Of a DNA stretch of 64,000 bases, positions 23,755 to 35,599 are shown one piece after another. This DNA is from Norana najaformis (Eukaryota; Annelida; Clitellata; Crassiclitellata; Hormogastridae): positions 40,651,924 through 40,715,923 of the forward strand of contig OZ029914.1 of NCBI GenBank assembly GCA_964023275.1, in the 5' to 3' direction. The first letter of the stretch is position 1. Each line of letters starts with the position of its first letter. The translations under genes and the position numbers were made by a program. The notes under the pieces are model-generated. The model did no database searches. It was not told the origin of the DNA and saw nothing but the letters and a program-made list of their open reading frames with translations.

Positions 23755-24799
23755 AACATGTATCAAGATACTTAATATAACACCTTGAGTACCTATCAAA
23801 AGCATAAATACAATTGGCTGACAAAGGGAAATACTGCTAATGCTAAAAGCCACTGTTCATTGTGGACGCGGTGACCACCTTTGTGGTGACAACACTAGTT
23901 TCGTAAAAAGGACACTCGTTTATGATGCCTATTGGTAAATCTAAACTGCTTAAAAGTAGTTTTGTTAATCGATGCATCTCTACCTATATTTAGTTGTGCA
24001 TGCTTGTCTACATTTGCCCGTGTTATAATCTAATTTAAAATCTATGTTACAATTCTATAGGTTACAATGTAATGGACATGCGCTAGTAGATGTTAATAAA
24101 CGCTGCTTAATCTTCGGACACAGAAAATGCATGCAAGGGATTTACGATTAGGCCAAGCTTCCTGTGTAATGTTACTGGTCGAGACCACATATGATAACAA
24201 AACTGCTTTATTGCGCAGCTGCAAAGTTTATTGTTCGTCGTAAATTAATGATAATACTAAAACAGAGTATACCTAGATTAGGGTTTTTAAGGTCACACCC
24301 CAGATGGCTGCTCATCTGAGCGTGGTAAACATAGTGAAAAGCAGATGCAAGTTAACTACTCACTTGGTTGTAGGCTTGCAGTGTAGCAAACTTCAATAGC
24401 AAATTTAACGGGTAATTCTTGAGAAACGGTCACTTGTGGTCGTCCTACTGTATTAACAATATAACCACATTGCGAGAGAAATTAGGTCGCTGCAAGCTAC
24501 AGGAAGGACTCCCATAAATGAGTAATCCTTAGGTGTTTTCCAAAACGACATGTACAGCGCCATCGAGAGTTATGACAATGCCATTTTTTATTATGCCGAA
24601 TTCTTATTGCCCGATTTTTTAAATTATAGCAGTATTTTGTAAAAACTTGTGTGTAAAACTTTCTCAATTTCTTCGTTTATTAACACCAATAAAGGTGTTA
24701 AAAAACTTGTTGTTAGTCCGTTACTTAGTGATTACTCGCTAAATTATTAATTGGGAGTACTTCCGGTAGCGTGGTCATTTAATTTCTCTTGCAGTCTGG

Positions 24800-25200
24800 G
24801 GCAAAGATAATGATGATAATTAGAAACTTCTAATGCGCCGATGTCCAATGCACAAGGCATCAACCGATGACGCACCAAAACCAAGCCGCAATCACGTCAA
24901 TATCCAGAAGGTCAGTCCAGAGTACAGAGAGGCAGCCCACGACGGTCGATGAGCAATTTGAAAAAGGTAAGTTTTAAGTTGAGAACGAAGTGACAAAAGC
25001 GACTGAGATTTGGGGTGGCCATGTTGTTTATGCAAGCGACAGCAAGCGGCCGTTTCTAGAGAATAATTTGGTGTTGTTCGTAAATGTTTTTTAAAAACAA
25101 GTAAATGAGTGCAGGGAACCCACGTTTGCACGCATGCTTCACCGCATTTCTGTTGCGACACTTAGGCTACACATAATTGACCGACTACTTATAAGATCGT
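24800..25200 (-). mobile_element. LINE fragment, 3' end (family 1)
   Basis: The minus strand reads the C-terminal end of a non-LTR reverse-transcriptase protein (SLLSLRSQLKTYLFQIA, then LTFWILT and stop). A 3' UTR with GGCTTGGTTTTGG and a tail near GGCGCATTAGAAG follow. Related tails occur at 27230-27310 (plus), 58330-58450 and 60635-60750 (minus). A decayed, 5'-truncated copy. Confidence 0.65.
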
Positions 25201-25789
25201 CAGTCGGAGAGCCATTGTGACTTTCTGGAAGTTGCGACAATACAGGACCTTCTATTTAAAGTCGACCGAATAGGCGAAATGTTGTTGGGCGAACACTTTC
25301 CTTGAACTATTTTTCAATATTCTGAGTTTTAAAATGATCGGCCTGTATATATATTTTACATTCAAGGATTGGCATATATTTATATAGGTTAAGATGGGCA
25401 GGGAGACAGTCTACCGGATATGAAGTTCTAAATTTAACGGCGTTTTGTTACATGAATTTTGTCTTTTTAAACAGATAAGTTAACGCTTCTGGTTTTTAAT
25501 TGTTATTTTCTGACTAGTATTTTCCTTTCTGTTTCACATGTCAGATAAGTTATGATTATTTATTTCTTCTTTTTGTTATTTTGGTGTCGTTGTGCGCGGA
25601 CGTCGTCTGATCTGTGTTTTCTGTTTTATGACTTGGTGGCACAGTGGACTCTCAACCATAATCTGATAATTGTTTATGGTTTTTAGGGCCACACTAATAT
25701 CGGCCGGCCTTTAAATTTTCTGTGCTCACGAGTCGCCCATAAACTGATGAACTGTTCTTTTCTCACTTAGATCACGCCTTATTACCTAC
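25201..25789. other. Spacer between LINE fragments
   Basis: No gene or clear repeat was recognised. The segment separates a minus-oriented LINE end from a plus-oriented LINE relic. Confidence 0.35.
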
Positions 25790-27320
25790 TGTGCTGGGTT
25801 TCCTAGTGTCTTTTATTTCCGTGTCTCTTACTATGGCTACCGCATTTAGTTGCCCGCTTTTATACGTTATTTTATTCATATTACTGCTCCTTGCCAAATC
25901 TGATGGAGATAGGTCTGCTGCTAAATTTACTCATGCATTACTACGGTCTGGTCTGTTTTGGAACTTGGCTCAAGCCCATTCATTTTATCTGATCCCTGTA
26001 CTGCATTTTCAATTCAGTCATATATCCTGCTGCTATCTAATACCAGTAACATTAAGAGCGTTTGGATATTGGTCAATTAAATATTTGTTCCCTTCGTATC
26101 GTAATAAAGCTGCTGACCTACATAATTTTCTTTGTGAGCATTCCTTGCACATACTTGCTGTTAGTGAGACCTGGTTTCATCCTAGTTTCTGACCTTACTC
26201 CCCCAACTTTCTCTATGCTGAATGAACCTCGGTGCTATGGTAATGTGAAAGAATTGACTTTGCCTATTCTTGCACCCAAGTCATTGTCAGGCAATAAACA
26301 GGTATTGCTTGTAAAATATCTATCATCCACCATCGCTTTCTTCGACTGATTTTCTTAACGAATGCCAGTCACTACATGAATATTTGATTTCCTCCCCCTC
26401 TGAAATAGTTATTATGGATGACTTTAATATTCATCTTGATGTAGCTGGTCATGGTTCTTCATCATTTCTTGAAATGTTGGAAGAGTTTGACATGAAACAA
26501 CTTGCTACCTTCCCTACACATAATAATTTTAAGCAACACCTTGGATGTCTTGATAATTCATTCTGATTCGAATTCACTCCTGCTGAGTCATATCTGTCAG
26601 ATCATGTTGCAATTTTCTTTGGCCATCTGTTTACAGATTCCAGATGTCAAGTCGTGGTTGTCTGAGAGTAATGCATTGGCTACCATCAGTGTGGCACTGG
26701 GTGAAGACGTCATTCAGATTCAAACTAGGAACTCGAGGCAGCGACCAGAAGGAATTTTGAAGAATCAAAGGCTCGCCTTCACTGTTTCAGTCAGTAATCA
26801 TCTTCATATGGTTTTTCAAAACTGTTTCACTCAGCATTTCATCTGCACAACCATTAATTTTAATCTAATCAAATCTTATCTTAGAAGCTAATGATTTCTA
26901 TATTTCCATGATGATGTAAAAATGCACCTGCATAAACAATACTTGTAATTTAATATAATATAATCTAACTGCTTCTACAACACCCTTTCCTAATGCAGTA
27001 GGCATCAATTAATGGTCACTTCAAGTGAAGCCACAGAAAAAATTATCAAAATTTCCACATTCCACATGTAAGAACTGTAAACGCTAGCATTTTGGTTTCT
27101 GGACCTAGATTTTGGAACTCTCTGTGTCCATTCTGCTCAGTCGCTTGCATCATTTTGCTTGCATCGTTCTCAATTTAAGACTTAGTTTTTTCAGTTGTTC
27201 ATCAAACATAGGCTTCCTTTCTTACTTAGTGGACTGACTTTCTGGAAATTGACCTCATTGTGGCTTGGTTTTGGTGAGCCGTCGGTTGATGCCTTGTGCA
27301 CTAGACACCTGCATGATAGA
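25790..27320 (+). mobile_element. LINE relic with endonuclease remnants (family 1)
   Basis: Broken plus-strand frames carry the apurinic endonuclease region of a CR1/L2-like LINE: SYRNKAADLHNFL and ILAVSETWFHP near 26100-26190, and MDDFNIHLD near 26415. Family 1's C-terminal text and 3' tail appear at 27080-27310. Most of the reverse-transcriptase centre is missing and several frameshifts are present, so the element is dead. Confidence 0.65.
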
Positions 27321-28639
27321 AGTTACTAAATAATATGAATGTTAGCTTTGGTGCTTTTAAATCGGTTGTTAACATTAGGCAAACCACTTAATACCTGAAC
27401 TTTCTGTTCATTTAAGTTCACCAGCCAATCAAAATGAATTGAATAGCAAGTGATATTGCTATCATTCAAAGCAAAATAACAATAGGCATCCAAAGGTGAG
27501 ACCAGCAGGACCACTAACAGATTCACCTTATGACTTATAACAGTTTTTCAAGGCTGCAGTTTTTGATAGTTACATGTTACATCAGTTATCATTAACTGTG
27601 CAGATGTTTTGTGAAATATATTCCTAAAAACATTAGCTCCATGTGGCCAACAAATAACAATTTGCATGATTCTTACAGTGGTGCATAGTAGGTAAGTTAG
27701 TTAGTTCATCAAGCCAAGCATTCCATATTGGGTCCAGTTATCACAATTGAGAGCTGTCTTGTTCTGCTGCTAGAGAAACAAGTGGGAAATTTTTTCAGAA
27801 AATCTGGTAGAATGACCATGCAGTTCTGAGGTAACGTGGAAATAACCATCTAATATAATAGTAAATAATACCTAAATTGATACATAAATACACAGATTTG
27901 CAGTTTGTTAATGGCTTTTATCGGTACACTGTAATAGATGGACTGTCATTTGATTGTTATGTGATGCTGGATCAAAGCTTCCATCGATCACTGTTGAAGC
28001 GATCATCAGCAAATCAAGTAAATAGACCTCTTACCTAACATTATATTAATTTTCTGATGCATATATCGATATCTGTTTCAGCTGACCATCATGCTTTCCA
28101 TCCCATGGTCCATGCTGGTCACTTCAGTACTTTCAAGAGAAATATGACAAGTCCTTTAAGCACCTGATAGCCAGTCAGGTATCCAGTCATCCAATCCCAA
28201 AGTCAATCAAGAAGATCAAAGTTCCAGTTCTAGAAGCTCGAATTGTCTGTGGCTACAGCTTTAAGGTTATTTGATTCTACTGAAGGAATCTCGCGCCCTG
28301 TCATAGGTACAGCAAAAATGGTTTAAGGTTCTTTAAGTCGTTATGTCTGAATTTTACTTGGAATCAGTTTTCATTTATTTAAGATTTTATCAAGTTATTT
28401 AGTTTTTTTAAATTTTCAGTTTTTCAATGTTTTCAAATCAGGTTTGTTTATGTTAGTTCTTCAAGTCAGACTTCAAAGTTGGTTTTAAAGTTGTTTTGAT
28501 AAGTAAGTTTTTATGCTAGTTTTTAACAGTTAGTTTCTAAGTTGGTTTTAAGTCATTGAGTTTATTGGGCCAATTTTTAATGTCATTTATCAAGTCACTT
28601 CTGAAGTTTTTAAAGTCATTTTATGTTTAGTTAGTTGTG
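27321..28639. other. AT-rich spacer with T-rich quasi-repeats
   Basis: No coding exon was recognised. From about 28360 to 28640 the plus strand is a loose series of AAGTTNNTTTTAAGT-like words without a fixed period, probably decayed low-complexity sequence. Confidence 0.35.
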
Positions 28640-28905
28640 TTGTTGTCCATGGGTTTAACGACATCTTATGGCAACTAAGGCCGTTGACGTCTTCTACATG
28701 AAAATGTTGTTGACATTGTCCATAAGTTCATTTCTTTCTTCTTATCGTTTCCTTTAAGATTTTTGTTTCCGTAGGTAATGTATGTATTTTTTTAAAACTG
28801 ATTGCAGCACGACATGGAAGAGAGACCAAATGCAGGCGAAGGGGGGTTTTGTTGACTGGTTGATGGCACCTTTGTACTTTGTACTTTGTACTTTAGTTAG
28901 TTGTG
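28640..28905 (+). repeat. Dispersed repeat Z, copy 1, with (GTACTTT)n end
   Basis: It starts near TTAACGACATCTTATGGC, includes GGCCGTTGACGTC, and ends in three GTACTTT units. The reverse complement with moderate divergence is at 40040-40285. The opening word also matches the four repeats between 30.8 and 33.0 kb (TTAACGACATCTGATGGCAT), suggesting a shared module. Confidence 0.65.
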
Positions 28906-30690
28906 ACTAAATTTTAACTTTATCGAGTCTGAATTAATTTTAAAGCCCAGTTTATAACGTCCAGTTTAATTTTACGTCATGGCGTCAAAGTCTGAATTAT
29001 TTTACGTATTTGCGGAAAAACACCATCATCTTGTACTCTTTATAACTCTGCCAATCATTAAGCTAAAAAAACATGCTGCTAGCATCAAAATTTTCATAAA
29101 TTTGTCCTCTTTTACATATATGAATCTATTTAATGAACAAACAGTCGGAATTTCTATTCTTATACTGAAACTACAGGCACTCAAACTTTTTTATTTAAAT
29201 GAAAAAACTGTGTGATGAAGTTTTTCACATTTGAAAGTAATGACAGTAGCTGTGTTAACAATTTAATACTGAATGAGGTAGTGAAAACAATTTTAAAATC
29301 GGATAATAAATGACCCCTGTAGTGAAAAGTTGTAAAAACGATGAGGGTTTTAGTTTTTGCATATTGTGGACTGTATTATGTCGGATAATTTAGCTTGTAT
29401 ATTTGTGTAATTAATTCGTACGGAACAGTGGGGAACAGAGGGACGCCTATAGGATGGCGAAAGGGAGAAGTTGGATGATCGACAGACGAAGGAGAAAGTT
29501 AAGGAAGGGTGCGAAGCGAGGAAGCCATTCGCTAAGTAACGGTCAAAATGGCATTAGGTCTGGAGAGCAGAATAAAATAATATTGCATCTCTTAAACAGC
29601 TACGCTAGATTAACAGACCGATGCGAATCGAAAGACTGATTTTGCTGGTGTTGCTGTAAGTACGGTGTACATACTTGTATTGTACGTGAAAGAAATAATC
29701 GTCGTTACATCTCTGTACGGTGGGACTGATTCTTTCAAGAACCCGAGTGCTGTTAAAGGCCTAAAGTCCCCCGACGAGTTAAGCCCCTGATCAATAGCAC
29801 CGCTCGCCACCATATCCTGAAAGGAGATTTGTGTTCGCCGGCGACCCATTCGCATCGCAGGACTCGAGTCATCCCTTCTTTCAGTACATTGTGACAGTGA
29901 ATGACTTGCCTCGCGTGTCAACGGATATCTTCACCGTGGCGCCAACATCAACAGGATTCGATCGATGTACAGTACTAAGACGAACTGAGCCGAGAAGAAC
30001 AACCAAGGCAACAACCATTTTAGCAACCAAAGGAGGAGTATGGAGAAGCCAGAAACAAGTGACGCAGTATAGCGGAGGTCGGAGCTCAAAAAGAAATCAT
30101 TTTTCAGCGGATGCGGCTGTTTCCTCAAAACTACACATTCGACAAACCTGAAACGAAATCTGGTGAGCGCATTCCGAGTCGTTAATCCCTGTTCATTCAT
30201 CATTCTTGTTCTGTGTTTCAGAGAAGAACTGATTTGTGATTGATTGAGAGTGTGAAGGCAGAAGCTATAAAGCTATTACTATTAGGCCTACTGTTACGTG
30301 GTATAATTGCATTATTTTATTGTGTCTGTTGGTACACGTGAAACCTATTAGAGGTTTATCATTTATCGTACTGTATTAACTGGTAGAATTTTACATTGAT
30401 CATTAGCACCGCCACCATATCCTGAAAGGAGATTTGTGGTCGTCGGCGACCGATTCGCTTCGCAGGACTCACAAACATTCCCTTCTTTCAGTACAACCCC
30501 AAAAATTGAAAAATCCATAAACCGTCCTAAACGTCATTTTTGCACTTTAATGATGAATTTTGGACTCGGCGTTATTAAGCAGTTGAATCGTTGAAGTAGG
30601 AACATAAAATACGAAATTAAAAAGAGTAATCTGATCGCAAAACTCAGCAGCTGTTTGTATACATCTGGTTGGGTGTCTTTGATTCTTTAT
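28906..30690. other. Spacer with an 85-bp direct repeat
   Basis: No recognised gene. A direct repeat at 29806-29890 and 30410-30495 (CACCATATCCTGAAAGGAG...CCTTCTTTCAGTACA) brackets about 520 bases, as if a segment was duplicated or an insertion sits between. Open frames at 29454-29639 and 29831-30151 are basic and featureless. Confidence 0.4.
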
Positions 30691-33100
30691 CTCACCTCAG
30701 GTCCTCAAAGGGTCTCGATCATCTTGCAAGAAAACATTGCCTCGAAGACTTCACTGCGAGAAATCAGTGTTGTTGAGCTTGCAAAGAGTTACGTGCAACT
30801 AGTTCCATGCATTTCTGATTAGTAGTTGCTCATCAGCTTAACGACATCTGATGACATCAAGGGCCGTTGGCGTCGCCCTGCTCTTTTATCCTGGCTTGGG
30901 ACTGACACTATCCCCAAACAAGGCAGTGGCGGAGTTAATTTTTGAATAAGATCTGGTACATCGAACAATTGGGTCTGGTCCAGAAAATGCCAAACATTCT
31001 CATGTGAGTACTTTTTTAGGCAGAGAGAACAAAGACGAACCAAATTTGGTAGCATGTACTTCTTGGACGTATACATCAGTTCCAAGACCCATTTTTACAT
31101 TATTTTTGCTTAAGAGTCAGAATACATGAACCTAAAAGAAATGTTTGATTTCCTTTAAGCAAATTGTTTCAGAACTACCGATGAGATTTTATAGAAGAAG
31201 ATGGCTGGATGTATGACGATGTTGTTGATGACAACAATAAAGAGATAGTAATAGAGTGAACAGCGAAGAGACTAAATAGCACCCGGCACTCTCACACACA
31301 CAGACAGAACGTCCCGCCAAACCAAATTGCACTGATCGTGTGTGAGAGACGGCAGAACGAGCGAGTTCTTGTGATCGAGGATTCTGTAACATGCATTTAT
31401 GAGGCTGGATACCGATAATGGTGTTCTCTGCTGTTCCTGCTTGAATAGGACCACTTCATATATTATTTTCTAGCATGTACAGGTGGCATTCCAAGGCTGT
31501 TTTTTCATATTCCTATCCGAAGACGCTCGAAATTGGCATTGCCACGGTTTCGCAAACCTGAGTAGCTGTCTGAATACATTATGGTTCGATGTCTTTGATT
31601 TTTTTCCCGCCTCAGGTCTCGTTCATCTCGCACGAAAACATTGTATCGATGACTTCACTGCGGGAAATCAACATGCATTTATGGGGCTGGATACCGATAA
31701 TGTTGTTTTCTACGATTCCTGCTTGAAAACGGACATCAGTTTATATATCATTTTCCAGCATTTACATATGGCATTCCAAGGCTGTTTCTTCATATTGCCA
31801 TCCGAAGACGCTCGAAATTGGCATTGCCACGGTTTGAATAACACCACTTTTCAAGTTTCTGGGTTGTTTAGCTTGCAAAGAGTTACGTGCAAATAGTTCC
31901 ATGCATTTCTTATTTGTAGTAATTTCTCAGCTGAACGACATCTGATGGCATCAGAGGGCCGTTGGCGTAGCACTCCTCCTTTATGCAGGCTTGGGACTGG
32001 CAGTACCCCCAAACAAGGCAGTGGCGGAGTTATTTTCTGAAAAAGATCCAGAACATGCCAATCATTCTCATATGTGAGTACTTTTTAGGCAGTGAGAAAA
32101 AATACGACGAAAGCCACGCTCTCCTATCTGTGTTTACTCGTTATGTAGTTAAGTACGGTAAACGTTTCTTCGAGTAAAAGAACAATGCAGCTTTTGGCTA
32201 CTTTAAGAAATGCTTGTGTGTTCGTTGTTGTAAAGCGGAAGTCGTAGATTTCATTGCCAAGCTTCTCTCGTATCTGTTGATATTTCAAAATGCCATTATT
32301 TCATGCATTTCGAGTTGAGACCAAGTCCAATTGATGGTGGAATGATGCATCATAATTTCCTTGTCTCCCAAACCATTCAGTCGCAATGTGGTTCCCATTG
32401 TTTCCATATTGCCATCCGAATGCGCTGGAAATTGGCATTTTCACTGTTTGACGAACTGCACTTTTCACGTTTCTGGCTTGTTGAGCCTGCAAAGAGTTAC
32501 GTGCAACTAGTTCCATGCATTTCTGATTAGTAGTAGTTTCTCAGCTGAACGACATCTGTTGACATCAAGGGCCGTTGGCCTCGCCCTCCTCCATTATACA
32601 GCCTTGGGACTGTCTCCACCTCAAACAAGGCAGTGGCGGAGTTAATTTCTGAATAAGATCTGGAGATGGGACAGTTGGATCTGGTCCGGAAAATGCCAAA
32701 CATTGTCATATATGAGTACTTTTTTAGGCAGAGAGAACATCAGTTTATATATCATTTTCCAGCATGTACAGGTGGCATTCCAAGGCTGTTTTTTCATATT
32801 GCCATTCGAAGACGCTCAAAATTGACATTGCCACGGTTTGAAGGAGAGCACTTTTCAAGTTTCTGGGTTGTTGAGCCTGTAAGGAGTTACGTGCAAATAG
32901 TTCCATGCATTTCTGATTAATAGCAGTTCCTTAGCTTAACGACATCTGATGGCATGAAGGGCCGTTGGCGTCGCCCTGCTCTTTAATCCAGGCTTGGGAC
33001 TGGCACTACCCCCAAACACAGCAGTGGTGGAGTTAATTTCTGAATAAGATCTGGTACATCGAACAGTTGGGTCTGGTTCAGAACTTGCAGGAAGAGTTGC
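30690..33100. repeat. Tandemly rearranged block with BTB-domain fragments
   Basis: One module recurs near 30830-31085, 31920-32110, 32520-32740 and 32930-33095. It comprises TTAACGACATCTGATG..., GGCCGTTGGCGTC, CAAACAAGGCAGTGG and a minus-strand BTB-like stretch. A second module (GGCATTCCAAGGCTGTTT...GGCATTGCCACGG) recurs near 31480, 31765, 32380 (diverged) and 32770. The order varies among copies. The block looks like repeated duplication of a processed BTB-gene fragment or of an element that captured one. Confidence 0.6.
30819..31085 (-). pseudogene. BTB/POZ domain fragment
   Basis: The minus-strand frame includes MYTSKKYMLPNLVRLC and NVWHFLDQTQLFDVPDL. These match the C-terminal half of BTB domains in the BTBD1/2/3/6 group (A-x-KY-x-x-P-x-L, N-x-x-x-x-L-x-x-A-x-x-F). 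It has no start, BACK or PHR partner on this strand next to it. Diverged copies lie in the same repeat block. Confidence 0.55.
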
Positions 33101-33294
33101 GCCCGAGACTTTAGAACGAATCAGTCGCATTAAGGCGCCACCTATTTTAAGTTGCAGCAAAACGAATGTACAGAAAAAGACCAAAGCATTGCACAAACCA
33201 GGACATAAAATTCACAAATTTAAGCAATGAATTATCTACTTTAATTGTAATTGTAATTCTGAGATTTCTGCAGCCCCCTACGAAAGCCACATCG

Positions 33295-33475
33295 TGGGGA
33301 CAATCTTATTTACAGGCGCTAAGTCAAAACAAAATCGACAGGCAAAAGGGTTCGGTTCCAGGTCAATCCAAAAGCCAGACAAAGAGGCAGCGTGGCAGCT
33401 ATGGGGATGGTGTTTGGGGTTGGAGAGGAGAGATAAGAGGAAGAAGGGGAGTCAGGATATGATCTGTGAAACAGG
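33295..33475 (+). repeat. Dispersed repeat W, third copy
   Basis: This diverged copy of the intron repeat at 6205-6395 and 21640-21830 begins CTTATTTACAGGCGCTAAG and ends GAGTCAGGATATGATCTGTG. It has lost some internal bases. Confidence 0.6.
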
Positions 33476-33928
33476 AGTGTTTACCTAGTATCACAACAAT
33501 GAAACAAAACATCAATTGGCTGATGACACAGTCTCAATTCAGCAGTGTCCTCTAAGCATTCAATCACCAGTCGGTACTTTACACAAAATATCATAATAAT
33601 AGGAATGCACAAAAAACAAAATAAAACCTTTTCTAGTGAGCTAAATATGTAGATATTTGCCTCATTGATTTTATAAACATTAAGGATGAAGGTAATAATA
33701 TTTAAACTCCTCTATAGAAACTCCTTAGTGGTTCTGAGCTGTATAGATAAGCCTTCGATTGTATATTTGAACATACGCGATCAAGAAAAAGCCAGATATA
33801 TACACAGAAATAGCTATTAAAGGCAGTGCACAGACCCCAGATTGGTCACTCTGATGCAGCTTTGAGATGGCTGAGGAATTTTAGAGTTTTAAAGTCACGA
33901 TATAACAGACACATTGCAAATCATTTAC

Positions 33929-35005
33929 TTAATTACAGAAGGTGTTGAATACAAAGTCATTCCCGAATTTACTTGACTTGCACTGTTTTTGTGGATGCTG
34001 AAAATATATACGAGGAATTTGGCCTCGACTGACGCTGGTATAATTGCAATCTTTGTTGCCACTGTTAGAAAATCTAAAAGTCACACTACTGGCATAGCAA
34101 ATGGGTTGACAAGAATAGCGGTAGTTCAGAGTTTTACCTCTGCAAGACTTGGCAACGATTGAGTACACAATGCCGTGCTCCAAAAGAACTGGTGGGGTCA
34201 ATACAATCTTGTACGGTGTAGAGTTTCCGGTATTTGGTACAAAGGCAGATGTTTGGAAAACTGGATCTGACAATTTCAAAATTTCAACATCTACTTCATA
34301 ACCAATTCCATCAGCATCCTTTTCTGAAAAAAAGGCTAGGCCAGACAACAGAACAGTATGATCAGCGACCAGATCTATAGCATCAGTTCCCGACTTCCAC
34401 AAGCTTGTACGAATCCCAACTGCACCACCTCTGTCAACACACTCTTCGTCAGTCTGGTTCTTCCTACTCTTGCAGCTGAATTTCATACTCGCACGTCTCT
34501 GCCTACTTGTTATGTAGTTGAATATTTCTATCTTTTCTTCTAGCGAGAGTATAGAGCTGCTTTCAGTTACCCTGAGAAACGTTTTGACATCCATTGTTGG
34601 TAAGCGGATGTCGTAGATCTCATAACCAAGCATCTCTCGAACTTGTTCATCAGTTGGCGACTCAACTGAATGGTTGATTTTCAGCTGTGCCTTAGCCCAA
34701 ATGATGAAAGCATCAAAAATGAAACTTTCCTTTCCTTCTAAATTTTCCAGCTGTAAAAAATTCGCATTGTTTCACGAGTAACCTTCTGTAAATGTTCTGG
34801 TGTTAACACTGCCAAAATGTTCTGTTCAACAAATTCAACACAGTACCCCATCACATTTGGTTGCTCAAATACTACACTTTGGTGCAGAAACTGGCACAGT
34901 GTTTGCTGCCAGATTGTTAAGAATCCATTCAACACACAGGTTAACTAAGAGTGGCAATACATATTTCTCAGCCTCAGATGGAGACATACTGATATTGCGC
35001 GCGTA
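33929..35005 (-). pseudogene. BTB-BACK-PHR protein pseudogene (BTBD-like)
   Basis: Read on the minus strand this gives the end of a BTB domain (EAEKYVLPLLVNLC), a BACK domain (FLHQSVVFEQPNVM, then GKESFIFDAFIIWAKAQ and IYDIRLPTMD) and a PHR-like beta domain. The PHR part includes DLVADHTVLLSGLAFF, VDVEILKL, LLEHGIVYSIVAKSC and GQIPRIYFQ. There are two frame breaks, near 34880 and 34750, and the N-terminal BTB half is missing. The lower 235-codon frame (33929-34633) is intact. PHR-containing BTBD proteins act as Cul3 E3-ligase adaptors. The lack of introns, truncation and frameshifts favour a retrocopy, although assembly error is possible. Confidence 0.7.
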
Positions 35006-35599
35006 CCAAGTGCTTTAAAATAAATAGAGAAATAAAGTATTGTATGTCATTGCACAGCAATGTCTCCTCTCATCAGATATTCAAAGTGCCGTTCTTAGCA
35101 CCCGAGGGCAGCAATTTTAGATTGCTTCCCCCACTTATTAATTATCATTTTGTATGACTTTGTGCAGCATTTTAAGTAGATCATAAAGGCGATATATAAT
35201 TGTCCAAATATCCATGAACATATGTGGTTCGACGTGGGGACTGATTAAATTACCATTAGGCCTAACTTACAACGTCCCTCCATCCTCCCATCAGTCCTAT
35301 TTTTGTTCTTCCTTCCATCTTTTCCGTCTTTCCTTTCCGTCCATGCATCCATGCATGCATCCATGCATCTATGAGAAATCAGTTGCTAGTAGCAGTCTGA
35401 AACAGTTGAGAATGTCTTACTCGTCGTTCGATTCTGCGTTTCCTGCGGGGTCACAACAGGTTGTTACGCCGATGCTATTACTTTATAATTGAGCAGTTGT
35501 GTTTGTAGCTGGATGGCTGCAATTATATAGCGCAGTTTTTCGGTTTAAACACATTTTTATGTGTGTGTGCGTGTTTGTATATTATAATTAATCTGATAT
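35006..35599. other. Spacer, short ATGC repeats
   Basis: No gene was seen. A CATGCATC cluster lies at about 35342-35372, and a short GT-rich run at about 35561-35577. Confidence 0.35.

Larger units (their letters stand above)
16350..24630 (+). repeat. Segmental duplication copy B
   Basis: This is the direct-orientation partner of 788-8930, offset by about 15.4-15.5 kb. It contains gene B, the shared SINE, W repeat, GGTACC minisatellite and CGGTA element. It ends at about 24630, just before LINE-derived sequence. Confidence 0.9.

Noticed and set aside
29831..30151. 106-codon basic frame
   Set aside because: Composition is featureless and it overlaps one of the 85-bp direct repeats, so it is probably chance.
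33166..33488. Basic frames near 33.2-33.5 kb
   Set aside because: They fall in dispersed repeat W, whose other copies are frame-disrupted.
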